From Aliarcobacter lanthieri (GTDB lineage Bacteria > Campylobacterota > Campylobacteria > Campylobacterales > Arcobacteraceae), in contig NZ_CP053839.1 in assembly GCF_013201625.1 (NCBI RefSeq), forward strand, positions 620,001 through 684,000: a stretch of DNA of 64,000 nucleotides, given 5' to 3'. Below the pieces are notes generated by a model. It was not told where the DNA came from, searched no databases, and saw only the letters and a program-made list of their open reading frames with translations. The translations under genes were made by a program, and so were the position numbers. The first letter of the stretch is position 1. Every line of letters starts with the position of its first letter. Below are positions 47,608-55,592 of this stretch, one piece after another.

Positions 47608-47921
47608 TAAATTACCTCCTTTGCAAGTTTGTTGATTAGAATTGTTAATTCATCTAAATTTTTAGATTCTATCAAATTCTCCCACAGTTTCGGACTAAAG
47701 ATTTCAGGATGATATAAGATTGTAACAGAAGCTATTAATTTATTTACTTTTATCTCTTTTATTCCATTTATCTTATTTGGAAGGTTTTCGATATCTCCTA
47801 AAGAGATATTTGAAGCCTCTTTTGTGATTTTTGGATTTACTCTTACTCTAAGTCTTCCTGGTGTATGAGCAATAATTGTAAAATAACTAGCTATTTTTAT
47901 AATATCTTCTGTTTTAATCAT
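47607..47921 (-). CDS. HMA2-like domain protein
   Basis: The 104 residues resemble the HMA2 group: IAHTPGRLRVRVNPK near the N-terminus and a ferredoxin-like fold, but without the CxxC of classical metal-binding HMA domains. The segment GIKEIKVNKLIASVTI is like IKEVRVNKKAYSIIF in the N-terminus of the P-type ATPase, so the two share a related domain. HMA-type proteins are found in ferrosome operons, where they are associated with the organelle ATPase. It is the first structural gene of the cluster, with the regulator upstream. Confidence 0.7.
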   Translation of the reverse strand: MIKTEDIIKIASYFTIIAHTPGRLRVRVNPKITKEASNISLGDIENLPNKINGIKEIKVNKLIASVTILYHPEIFSPKLWENLIESKNLDELTILINKLAKEVI

Positions 47922-47974
47922 AATATATCCTTTCTTGAAATGTATTTTTTCGTTTTTAAAATTAAATCTAACTT

Positions 47975-47980
47975 ATTATA
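47975..47980 (-). promoter_or_regulatory. -10 box for the iron cluster
   Basis: TATAAT on the minus strand about 54 bases before the start of the HMA2-like gene. It suggests a promoter between the Fur-family gene and the structural genes. It overlaps the very end of that gene by none or a few bases. No clear Fur-box palindrome is visible in this 61-base gap. Confidence 0.4.
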
Positions 47981-47982
47981 AA

Positions 47983-48450
47983 TTAAGAATTGCTATCAAG
48001 TTTCTGACATTCTTCACAAATACCATAAAGAATCATTATATGGTTTTGAAGTTTGTATCTATTGTTTTTTGCTATTAGTTGTTGTTGTTCTTCTATAAAG
48101 TCATCTGTAAATTCTTTTATAAGATTACAATTTGTACATACAAGATGATCATGATGATTTTTATGGTTAAATTCATATCTAAATGTTCCATCGCCAATAT
48201 CTAATAAAGTTATAAAATTTAATCTATGAAAAAATTTTATAGTATTATAAATAGTAACTATTCCCGTATTTAGATTGTATTTTTCTTTTATTTCTTTTAA
48301 AATATCTTCAGCAGTTAGGTGTTTTTTTGATATAAATAGAGTCTTTAAAATATAATCTTTTTGAATTGTATTTTTAAATCCAATTTTAGAGGATTGTTTT
48401 TTAAAATTATTTAAAAAGAGGTCGAACTCTTTTTCTTGATTTTTATCCAC
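47983..48450 (-). CDS. Fur family transcriptional regulator
   Basis: The 155-residue metalloregulator has the Fur N-terminal winged helix (QKDYILKTLFISKKHLTAEDI, then TGIVTIYNTIKFF) and the C-terminal HHDHLVCTNCN and CEEC pairs for a structural zinc. It could be Fur, PerR or another subtype; the histidine/glutamate sensor sites cannot be settled by eye. It is placed directly upstream of the ferrosome-like genes in the same direction, so it likely controls them in response to iron. Ferrosome operons in other bacteria are also under Fur-type control. Confidence 0.88.
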   Translation of the reverse strand: MDKNQEKEFDLFLNNFKKQSSKIGFKNTIQKDYILKTLFISKKHLTAEDILKEIKEKYNLNTGIVTIYNTIKFFHRLNFITLLDIGDGTFRYEFNHKNHHDHLVCTNCNLIKEFTDDFIEEQQQLIAKNNRYKLQNHIMILYGICEECQKLDSNS

Positions 48451-48535
48451 TTTATAATACCTTTTATCTAAGTAAAAACTAAATTATCAAAATATTCTAA
48501 CATTATATATCTTAATAATTTAGTAATTTTAATTA

Positions 48536-49765
48536 TCATTTGTATTTATTGGCTTTATTGTTTAACAAAATTAGTATTACCCCTATAATTGCTGCTGTTA
48601 TTGAACTAGCAAAAATTCCAAGTTTTACTGCACTTACAATACTCTCATCAGTAAATGCTAAGTGAGATATAAAAATTGACATTGTAAATCCAATACCACC
48701 TAAACATCCAGCTGCAATAATTTCACTCCAAGATACAGTTACAGGTTTAACAGCAATTTTTAGTTTTGTTGCTAAATATGTAAAAGTGAATATCCCAATT
48801 GGTTTCCCTATAATTAGTCCTAAAGCAACTCCTAAAACAATATATTTATGAGTTAAAACACTAGAAAAGTCTATTATCACCCCAGCATTTGCAAAAGCAA
48901 AAAGAGGCATTATAATAAATGCACTAAAGTTATGTAAAGATAAAGATAATTTATCTAAAGGAGAATTTTCAAATTCATAGTTTTTATCAAAGTTTTTTGT
49001 TTTTAATGGAATTGTAAATGCTAGTAAAACCCCAGCAATAGTTGAGTGAATTCCAGAACTATGAATACAAAACCATAAAATAATACCCAAAATTATGTAA
49101 GGCAATATTTTTCTAACACCAATATAATTTAAAAATATTAAAGCTCCATAAACTAAAGCACTATATAAAAAGAATATATAGCTAAGTTCACTTGTATAAA
49201 ATATTGCAACGACTACAATAGCTCCTAAATCGTCAACTACAGCAAGAGTAACTAAGAATAATTTTAAAGATATATTTACTCTTTTACCTAATAGCATTAA
49301 AATCCCTAATGCAAAAGCAATATCTGTTGCCATAGGAACTCCAAATCCTGTTGGATGTTCTTTATTTAAGCTTAAATATATAATAGCAGGTACAATCATC
49401 CCCCCAATAGCTGCAATTATTGGAAAAGATGCTTGTTTAACGCTTGATAGTTCACCTACTAGCATATCTTTTTTTATTTCCATTCCTACAACTAAGAAAA
49501 ATATTGCCATTAAAACATCATTTACCCAATGAAGTAAACTCATAGAAAAACTATGATTTGCAAAACTTATAGAAAGATATGATGAAAAAAATTCAAAATA
49601 AGTATTTGAATAACTAGAATTTGCAATATATACTGCAAGTACTGTAACTAAAAATAGGATTAATCCACTTAAAGTTTCAATAGAAACAAAGTTTTTTACA
49701 AAATCGTATCTACTTTTTAATTTTGCTATTTGTTGTAACTGTTTTTGAGTAAAAAATTTAGCCAT
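48536..49765 (-). CDS. nhaA: Na+/H+ antiporter NhaA
   Basis: An inner-membrane exchanger of sodium for protons, 409 residues, about 12 helices. Family marks are DVLMAIFFLVVGMEIK near the N-terminus, MATDIAFALGILMLLG and VDDLGAIVVVAIFYT with the paired aspartates of the ion site, and the C-terminal GGIGFTMSIFISHLAF. The start overlaps the upstream Fur-family gene by eight bases. Why a sodium antiporter sits between two metal regulators is unclear; shared transcription with the upstream regulator is likely. Confidence 0.95.
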   Translation of the reverse strand: MAKFFTQKQLQQIAKLKSRYDFVKNFVSIETLSGLILFLVTVLAVYIANSSYSNTYFEFFSSYLSISFANHSFSMSLLHWVNDVLMAIFFLVVGMEIKKDMLVGELSSVKQASFPIIAAIGGMIVPAIIYLSLNKEHPTGFGVPMATDIAFALGILMLLGKRVNISLKLFLVTLAVVDDLGAIVVVAIFYTSELSYIFFLYSALVYGALIFLNYIGVRKILPYIILGIILWFCIHSSGIHSTIAGVLLAFTIPLKTKNFDKNYEFENSPLDKLSLSLHNFSAFIIMPLFAFANAGVIIDFSSVLTHKYIVLGVALGLIIGKPIGIFTFTYLATKLKIAVKPVTVSWSEIIAAGCLGGIGFTMSIFISHLAFTDESIVSAVKLGIFASSITAAIIGVILILLNNKANKYK

Positions 49766-50132
49766 TTTTATTGCATTCCTTACATTTGCCTTTTAATATT
49801 ATATTTTCAATTTTATAATCTTTTAATGATAGATTTAGTTTTTCATGAATACACTCTATTTTTAAGCATTCATTACAAATAAAATGTGAGTGTTGAGTAT
49901 TTTTTATCTCAAAATATCTTTTTTTATCATTTGATTCGAAAGAATCAATAATTCCTTCTTCTTCAAAAATAGTAATATTTCTATAGAAAGTTGCTTTATC
50001 CATACAGATTTTATCTTTTATATCTTCATAAGATAAAGGTCTATTTGAGTTTATCAAAATTTCTAAAATCGATTTTCTAGCAGTTGTTAGTTTAATATTT
50101 ATAAAGTCTGAAATGTTTGTTAAATTATCCAT
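49758..50132 (-). CDS. Fur family regulator, probably Zur
   Basis: A short 124-residue Fur-type protein: helix-turn-helix region RPLSYEDIKDKICMDKATFY, and two zinc-type cysteine pairs, CNEC in HFICNECLKI and CKEC in LKGKCKECNKNG. It is divergent from a ZnuA-type zinc-binding protein gene. The 115-base spacer between them carries two copies of an almost perfect palindrome, so it is probably the zinc sensor that controls both. It overlaps nhaA by eight bases. Designation as Zur rests on this context and not on residue-level proof. Confidence 0.82.
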   Translation of the reverse strand: MDNLTNISDFINIKLTTARKSILEILINSNRPLSYEDIKDKICMDKATFYRNITIFEEEGIIDSFESNDKKRYFEIKNTQHSHFICNECLKIECIHEKLNLSLKDYKIENIILKGKCKECNKNG

Positions 50133-50168
50133 TTGGAAATTTTATCAAAATTATAGTTAAAGTAATTG

Positions 50169-50183
50169 TACAACTAAGTTGCA
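50169..50183. promoter_or_regulatory. Operator copy 1 for the Zur-like regulator
   Basis: TACAACTAAGTTGCA, one mismatch from a perfect 15-base palindrome, 37 bases upstream of the Zur-like start. Its centre is 45 bases from copy 2. Confidence 0.7.
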
Positions 50184-50213
50184 TTAAAGAAAAAAAAGCT
50201 TAATATTCTAAAC

Positions 50214-50228
50214 TGCAACTAAGTTGCA
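50214..50228. promoter_or_regulatory. Operator copy 2 for the Zur-like regulator
   Basis: TGCAACTAAGTTGCA, a perfect palindrome around a central A, 20 bases before the znuA-like ATG. The position fits repression of the zinc-binding protein gene. Confidence 0.75.
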
Positions 50229-50247
50229 TTCTAAAAAAAGGAAATAA

Positions 50248-51132
50248 ATGAAAAAAATATTAGTTTTATTTATGGTAATATCTTCATTTTTGTATGCAGA
50301 TAAACCACAGTTAACAGTAAATATTTTACCACAAAAATATTTTGTAGAAAAAATAGTAAAAGATAAATTTGATATAAATGTTATGGTAAAACCAGGTAGT
50401 TCTCCACATAATTTTGAACCAAAACCATCTCAAATGAAGGCATTGAATATTTCAAAAGCATATTTTTTAGTTGGTGATCCAAGTGAATTGGCATGGATAG
50501 ATAGATTCAAGCAAAATGCTAAGAATACTTTTTTTGTTGATACAACTATTGGAATAGAAAAAATTGCTATGGTTGAACATTCACATCATGAACATGATCA
50601 CGATGAAGATGATCCTTTCCATGAACATCATGATCATGATGAAGATGGTTTAGATCCACATACATGGCTTGATCCAATTTCTGTTAAAATTCAAGTTAAA
50701 AATATATATGAGGCGATGCTAAAAATAGATGAAAAAAATAGTGAATTTTATAGAATAAATTATGAAGAATTTATAAAAGAACTTGATACTTTAGATAATG
50801 AAATAAAAGATATTTTAGCTCCATATAAAGGTAAATCTTTTATGGTATTTCATCCATCATGGGGATATTTCGCTAAACAATATGGACTAAATCAAATTCC
50901 TATTGAAATTGAAGGTAAAGAGCCAAAACCAAATGAATTAGTGAAATTAATAAAAGAGGCAAAAGAACATGATATAAAAATAATTTTTGTTGCACCTCAA
51001 TTTTCACAAAAAAGTGCTAAAACAATATCTACAAATATTGGTGGAAGTGTAATTTCTATTGATCCTTTAAGTGAGAATTGGAAAGATAGTATGATAAAAA
51101 CAGCAAAAGAGATAGCAAATAGTTACAAATGA
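50248..51132 (+). CDS. ZnuA-type zinc ABC transporter substrate-binding protein
   Basis: A periplasmic cluster-9 metal-binding protein of 294 residues with a signal peptide (MKKILVLFMVISSFLYA). Probable metal ligands are H54 (SPHNFEP), H138 (DPHTWLDP) and H201 (MVFHPSWGYF), plus a late aspartate (SIDPLSENW). A His/Asp/Glu-rich loop (111-133, beginning HSHHEHDHDEDD) typical of zinc forms lies between. The permease and ATPase genes (znuB, znuC) do not follow; instead a NicO-type exporter gene overlaps the stop by four bases. Zinc is the likely metal because of the loop and the Zur-like operators. Confidence 0.88.
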   Translation: MKKILVLFMVISSFLYADKPQLTVNILPQKYFVEKIVKDKFDINVMVKPGSSPHNFEPKPSQMKALNISKAYFLVGDPSELAWIDRFKQNAKNTFFVDTTIGIEKIAMVEHSHHEHDHDEDDPFHEHHDHDEDGLDPHTWLDPISVKIQVKNIYEAMLKIDEKNSEFYRINYEEFIKELDTLDNEIKDILAPYKGKSFMVFHPSWGYFAKQYGLNQIPIEIEGKEPKPNELVKLIKEAKEHDIKIIFVAPQFSQKSAKTISTNIGGSVISIDPLSENWKDSMIKTAKEIANSYK

Positions 51133-52628
51133 TTAGATATATAATTTTATTTTTAATATTAAAGAGTATTCTTCTTGGATGCTCTTTATGTTCAACATTT
51201 ACTCCAAGAACACATATATCTACACATATAAAAGCTGACAATGAAAATATAAAATCAATAAATATAAAATGGGAATTTGCTGAACAATTTGGTGATGAAT
51301 TATTGAAAATTTATGATTTGAATTTAGATAATACTTTTGATGATAAAGAGTTAAAACTTATTGAAGATAGTCTAATTGACTATTTAATTAGTAGAAATTT
51401 TATAACAACTATATATTATGATAAAGTAGAAGATGCTTATGAAATACCTTTTGAAGTTAAGAAATATAAGATGTATTATAAAAATCGTATTTTAAGTTTT
51501 GAATATGATATTGAAGTAGAACAAAAGATTTATGATAAAAATATTTTAAAGATAAGAATATTTGATAAAGAAGGCTTCTTTTTTATAGTATTTGAAAATA
51601 AAAACCAAAAATTTGATATTCCTTATAATATTAAAAAGAATACAAATATAAGTGAAGTTTCATATCTTATTGATGCTCCACAATTAAGTGAGCAAAAATT
51701 TAGTCAAGGTATTATTAAATCAAATATTGAAAATGAAAATTTAGTTGAGAAATGGACTAAAAATAGTGATGAAAATAATATTGATGAAGAAGTAGATACT
51801 ATCATTGAAGAAGAAAAACCTAAAGATTTTTTAGATGAGTTTACATCAAAAGTAAAACAATATTTAGTAGATATAGAAAATGGTGATAAATTTGCTTTAT
51901 TCTTTTTAATTATTGCTTCTTTTATATATGGAGTTGTTCATTCTATTGGACCAGGTCATGGGAAATCTTTAGCATTTTCATATTTCTCATCTGCTAAAAG
52001 TACATATTTTGAAGCTCTTATCATTTCATTTTTAACAGCATTTATACATATCATAGGAGCTTTAGTTATAGTTGTAATATCTATTTTTATACTTCAAACA
52101 GTATTAAGTGGATTTATAGCAGATTCAGTTATCTATATTACAGCTTTAAGTGCTAGTATTATAATGCTTTTAGCAATATTTATTTTATATAGAAAACTAA
52201 CGAAAAAATCTTGTGGTTGTGCTTCTTGTAATATAGATTTTAAAACTACAAATTTCAATATAAAACCACAAAATAAAAATATGAATTTTATTGTTAAAAC
52301 TACCAATATACCTGTATATTTAGAAAAAAGAAGTAAAAAACAAGATTTAATATTTGTTTTAACAGCAGGAATAGTTCCTTGTCCAGGAACGGTTTTACTT
52401 TTTGTATATGCTTTTTTGCTAAAAACTTATTTTGCAGTATTTCTAGCTAGCTTAAGTATAAGTTTGGGTATGGCAGTTGTAATATTTGCTTCATCGTTTT
52501 TAGGAGTAAGTTTACATAAAGTATCTTCAAACTCTAAAAAGTTTGTAAATACTTTAGAAATTATTGCTCCCATTTTTATGTTTATTTTAGCATTTTTAAT
52601 GCTTATTAGTTCAGGAGTTTTTGTTTAA
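51129..52628 (+). CDS. DUF1007-NicO fusion, metal transporter
   Basis: The 499 residues join two parts. The N-terminal ~200 residues (after a hydrophobic leader with LLGCSLCS) resemble DUF1007, a periplasmic family often paired with nickel/cobalt exporters. The C-terminal ~250 residues are a NicO/RcnA-type membrane protein with VHSIGPGHGKSLAFSYF (G274-K279 region), a loop with CGCASC, and the ending AGIVPCPGTVLLFVYAF. An acidic linker (about 215-245) joins them. It overlaps the znuA-like gene by ATGA and so is co-translated. The substrate could be zinc, nickel or cobalt; context favours zinc. Confidence 0.8.
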   Translation: MIRYIILFLILKSILLGCSLCSTFTPRTHISTHIKADNENIKSINIKWEFAEQFGDELLKIYDLNLDNTFDDKELKLIEDSLIDYLISRNFITTIYYDKVEDAYEIPFEVKKYKMYYKNRILSFEYDIEVEQKIYDKNILKIRIFDKEGFFFIVFENKNQKFDIPYNIKKNTNISEVSYLIDAPQLSEQKFSQGIIKSNIENENLVEKWTKNSDENNIDEEVDTIIEEEKPKDFLDEFTSKVKQYLVDIENGDKFALFFLIIASFIYGVVHSIGPGHGKSLAFSYFSSAKSTYFEALIISFLTAFIHIIGALVIVVISIFILQTVLSGFIADSVIYITALSASIIMLLAIFILYRKLTKKSCGCASCNIDFKTTNFNIKPQNKNMNFIVKTTNIPVYLEKRSKKQDLIFVLTAGIVPCPGTVLLFVYAFLLKTYFAVFLASLSISLGMAVVIFASSFLGVSLHKVSSNSKKFVNTLEIIAPIFMFILAFLMLISSGVFV

Positions 52629-53179
52629 ATGTATTTAATCATATGATAAAATTGGCTACCAGATACATTTAATACAACATTGTCTTGAAAGTCTAGTTTT
52701 TCATATAAGGCTTTTGCTTTTGGATTTTCAAAATCTACCAAAAGTGAGAGCTTTTTAAATCCTTCCTCTTTTGCTTTTTTTGTAGCAAAATCAAATAACT
52801 CTTTTGCTATTCCACGACCTTGAAAACTAGGATTTACACTAACTGTATCTATATAAAATTCATCTTCAAAACACTCTTTTTCAAATGAATCTAAAAAAAT
52901 ACCTTTTGATTTTATATGTTCAAGCATTGGGAAGTCTAATTTATCTACATCATTTGAACTATATGCTAGTAATATACCAACAATATTATTATCTACTTCA
53001 TATGAATATATATTATTATAGCTGAGACGACAAATATCCATTTTTACATAATAATCCAAAGTTTCTAATATTTTTTTATCTTCATTTTCACCAGTTAATG
53101 TATTTGCTACATTGTGAATTGCATCATAAATTAGATTTGAAATATTTTCTATATTATTTTTATCTGTTCTTTTTATCAT
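52625..53179 (-). CDS. GNAT family N-acetyltransferase
   Basis: The 184 residues have the GNAT acetyl-CoA signature, VSVNPSFQGRGIAKELFDFA, and a downstream strand-helix pair LSLLVDFENPKAKALYEKLDF. The N-terminal half lacks a specific marker, so the acceptor is unknown. It overlaps the convergent NicO gene by four bases. A stretch without intact genes lies upstream. Confidence 0.85.
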   Translation of the reverse strand: MIKRTDKNNIENISNLIYDAIHNVANTLTGENEDKKILETLDYYVKMDICRLSYNNIYSYEVDNNIVGILLAYSSNDVDKLDFPMLEHIKSKGIFLDSFEKECFEDEFYIDTVSVNPSFQGRGIAKELFDFATKKAKEEGFKKLSLLVDFENPKAKALYEKLDFQDNVVLNVSGSQFYHMIKYI

Positions 53180-53233
53180 AAATAATCCTTTTAAAAAATA
53201 ATATTCTATGATGTATTTGCTAATAAGAGATTA

Positions 53234-53514
53234 ATGGTAAATATTTATTCTATTGAACTAATATCTTCACTTGATGAAGAGTTTACTAAAAAAACTTTTA
53301 CAAATCTTTGAAGATAGTTAAAATGTTTTTTTTATTACATTAATTATAACTTCAGGACTTTTTGCTTCTTATGTTATATCAATAGATATTCTATTAAAAA
53401 AAGAAAAGCAAGACTTTAAATTTTGTCTCTAACTCAAAAAAAGCTACAATAGTAAAAAATTTAATAGCTTTTATATTGGTGGGAGTTATATGGCTTTTTA
53501 GAATATTTCATTAA
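53234..53514 (+). pseudogene. Decayed small membrane protein remnant in a gene-poor gap
   Basis: The 355-base gap 53180-53534 holds no intact gene. A 25-codon frame starts at 53234. Downstream, hydrophobic peptides appear in different frames: FFITLIITSGLFASYVISID at about 53328-53387 and LIAFILVGVIWLFRIFH ending at 53514. Homopolymer T and A runs and in-frame stops separate them. This looks like a two-helix membrane protein gene broken by frameshifts. I cannot name the family. Confidence 0.4.
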
Positions 53515-53534
53515 CATATATATAATTTATGCTT

Positions 53535-54047
53535 TTAGATATATTCTTCTGCTAATATAGAATAATAGTATTCGTCCCACCAGCCAAATTTTGTTGGAAT
53601 ACACTTTTTGAAAAATCCTTCTCTTCTCATATTTAATTTTTCCATAATATACCAAGAAGCTTTATTTTCAGGTTGACAAGTAGCAATAATACGATGTAAT
53701 TTATAAATTTTAAATCCATAATCTAAAATAGCTTTTGCTGCTTCAGTAGCATAACCTTGATTATAATATTTTGGATTAAATACCCAACCAATTTCATATG
53801 TATGATCTCCAAAATAAGGAAAAAATACAATGTGTCCAATTAATTTATTTGAATTTTTCAATAAAATAGCTACTTTTTCAGCTTTTTTATCTTCATTGTC
53901 TTGCATAAATTTTTTTGCATCTTCTTGTGTAAATGTTTCTTCTGGTAAATAATACATTACTTCAGGATTTGAAGTATATTCATATACATCTTCCCAATCT
54001 GTTGATTTAAACTTTCTAATATATAATCTTTCAGTTTCTAAATTCAT
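53535..54047 (-). CDS. GNAT acetyltransferase, RimJ/RimL type
   Basis: The 170 residues show the RimJ/RimL pattern: LETERLYIRKF at the N-terminus, then WVFNPKYYNQGYATEAAKAI for acetyl-CoA binding, YKLHRIIATCQPENKASW and a C-terminal GWWDEYYYSIL. These enzymes acetylate protein N-termini or small molecules. It is not similar to the other acetyltransferase at 52625-53179 beyond the fold, and the broken region lies between them. Acceptor unknown. Confidence 0.88.
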   Translation of the reverse strand: MNLETERLYIRKFKSTDWEDVYEYTSNPEVMYYLPEETFTQEDAKKFMQDNEDKKAEKVAILLKNSNKLIGHIVFFPYFGDHTYEIGWVFNPKYYNQGYATEAAKAILDYGFKIYKLHRIIATCQPENKASWYIMEKLNMRREGFFKKCIPTKFGWWDEYYYSILAEEYI

Positions 54048-54095
54048 TTCTAATTTTTTACCTTACATAAATTCTTATTTGTATAAAAAATAAAA

Positions 54096-55592
54096 TTAAA
54101 TATTGTTTATTTTCTCAAACTCATTAATTATCTCTTCTATCTCTTCTATTCCTACTGAGATTCTCAAAAGTTCTATTGGAAGTTTAATTTTTTCTAAAAA
54201 CTCTCTTCCACTTTGGCTTGTGATTAAATCATAATGAGCAAGATATGTATAAGGCATAAGAAGTGTAAATTCTGTTCCTAAACTTGGACCTTTGGCAAAG
54301 TTTAATATATCGTAAACCTTTTGAAAATCTTTTTTAAATGTTACAGATATTATCCCACATAAGCTATCTTCATCAATCATTAATTTTTTATAATTTTCTT
54401 TATATTTTGGGCTTAAACAGTAAAAAACTTCTTTTATAAAAGGAGCATTTTCTAAATAAGAAGCTAGTTTTAAAGTATTCTGGCTTATTTTTTTCACTCT
54501 TGTTTTATAATCTTTTATTTCTAAAGCCATCCTTTGCACATCTTTTATATATGGTTCATCTGCATATTTAAAAAATTCATTTGAAATATGAGAAATTTTT
54601 GAAGCTTTATTTAAAATAATTGCACCCATTAAAACATCAGCATTTCCACATGCAAATTTTGTCAAAGATTCTATATAGATATCTGCAAATGAGTTTAAAT
54701 CTAAATTATAAGGAGTTGCAAAAGTAGAGTCTATAATTATTGGTATATTATAATAATTACAAAGATTTTTGAGTCTTTCTAAATCCACAGTTTGTAAAAG
54801 TGGATTTGTAGGTATTTCTGTAACTATAGCTGAAACTTTTAGTCCATCTTTTTTTAGAAACTCTTCAAATTTATCAAGATTTGTAACATCATGAAAAACT
54901 TTACTCTCTTCAAAATAGTGATCTACTATATTTGTTGTATCTAAATATAACCAACCAAATTGTACTAAAATAGTTCTTCCATTTTTTGCCTGAATATTTT
55001 TTATACCTTTTAAAGTACAATACATAGCATTCATTCCAGATGGATTTAAGCAGATATTTTCTAATGGTTGTTTGTAAGCACTAGATAAAGTTTCAATAAT
55101 TATTCTTTTTGCTTTATTTTTATCTTCTAGTTCCTCAATATGAAGTTTATTTATTATTCCTACTTTATATAAATAATCTTCAGCTAATCTTGAAGAAAGG
55201 TTGTATCCTACATGTTGGATAAATTTTAAAACTTTTTGATATTGTCTTCCTTTGATTACTTTTATTACTCCAAAAGGCTCATTGAAATCAAATTTATTGT
55301 GTATAAAATATCTATTACTTACAACTTTAATTGCTTTTTTACTACTTAAAAGTATAAGTTCATATTCTTGTGAAACATTATACTTTTGTTTTAAATATGT
55401 TGCTAGCTTTTTTAGATATGGATGAACTATAAATCTCGGATAAGCAACAGTTATTTTTTCCAAAATCTCTGGTGTTTGCTCTTCATAATCAATTACATCT
55501 TGCAAGTTTGGCATACTTGTAGATACTGCATGAATATTATTGGGAGGAAGAGTTTGTCCACATGGTATTGGATAAAATTGAGTTTTATTCAT
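54096..55592 (-). CDS. Cys/Met metabolism PLP enzyme with N-terminal extension
   Basis: The C-terminal ~330 residues are a cystathionine gamma-synthase-type PLP fold: LNPSGMNAMYCTLKG, TEIPTNPLLQTVDLERL, the PLP lysine in ESLTKFACGNADVLMG and a final ELLRISVGIEEIEEI. Some 170 residues precede it, making 498 in all against about 380 for standard enzymes; the extended form is reminiscent of fungal cystathionine gamma-synthase. It directly abuts a standard-size relative (stop and start adjacent), so the two may form a pair in methionine or cysteine synthesis. The reaction cannot be settled. Confidence 0.8.
   Translation of the reverse strand: MNKTQFYPIPCGQTLPPNNIHAVSTSMPNLQDVIDYEEQTPEILEKITVAYPRFIVHPYLKKLATYLKQKYNVSQEYELILLSSKKAIKVVSNRYFIHNKFDFNEPFGVIKVIKGRQYQKVLKFIQHVGYNLSSRLAEDYLYKVGIINKLHIEELEDKNKAKRIIIETLSSAYKQPLENICLNPSGMNAMYCTLKGIKNIQAKNGRTILVQFGWLYLDTTNIVDHYFEESKVFHDVTNLDKFEEFLKKDGLKVSAIVTEIPTNPLLQTVDLERLKNLCNYYNIPIIIDSTFATPYNLDLNSFADIYIESLTKFACGNADVLMGAIILNKASKISHISNEFFKYADEPYIKDVQRMALEIKDYKTRVKKISQNTLKLASYLENAPFIKEVFYCLSPKYKENYKKLMIDEDSLCGIISVTFKKDFQKVYDILNFAKGPSLGTEFTLLMPYTYLAHYDLITSQSGREFLEKIKLPIELLRISVGIEEIEEIINEFEKINNI

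Larger units (their letters stand above)
43388..48450 (-). other. Candidate ferrosome-type iron organelle locus
   Basis: A same-strand series: a Fur-family regulator, then HMA2-like protein, ferritin-like protein, three small hydrophobic proteins and a P1B-type ATPase, plus two small membrane proteins. The six genes from 47921 to 43805 are nearly gap-free, with one- to four-base overlaps or gaps. Ferrosome (fez) operons of Rhodopseudomonas palustris and Shewanella putrefaciens are six-gene operons around a P1B-6 ATPase (FezB) with small membrane proteins; the match here is by composition and count. No sequence comparison to Fez proteins was possible. Confidence 0.55.

Noticed and set aside
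48479-48523. Inverted repeat CTAAATTAT/ATAATTTAG between nhaA and the Fur-family gene
   Set aside because: It could be an nhaA terminator (T-run on the minus strand) or an autoregulatory site, but the AT-only stem and 27-base loop are too weak to call.
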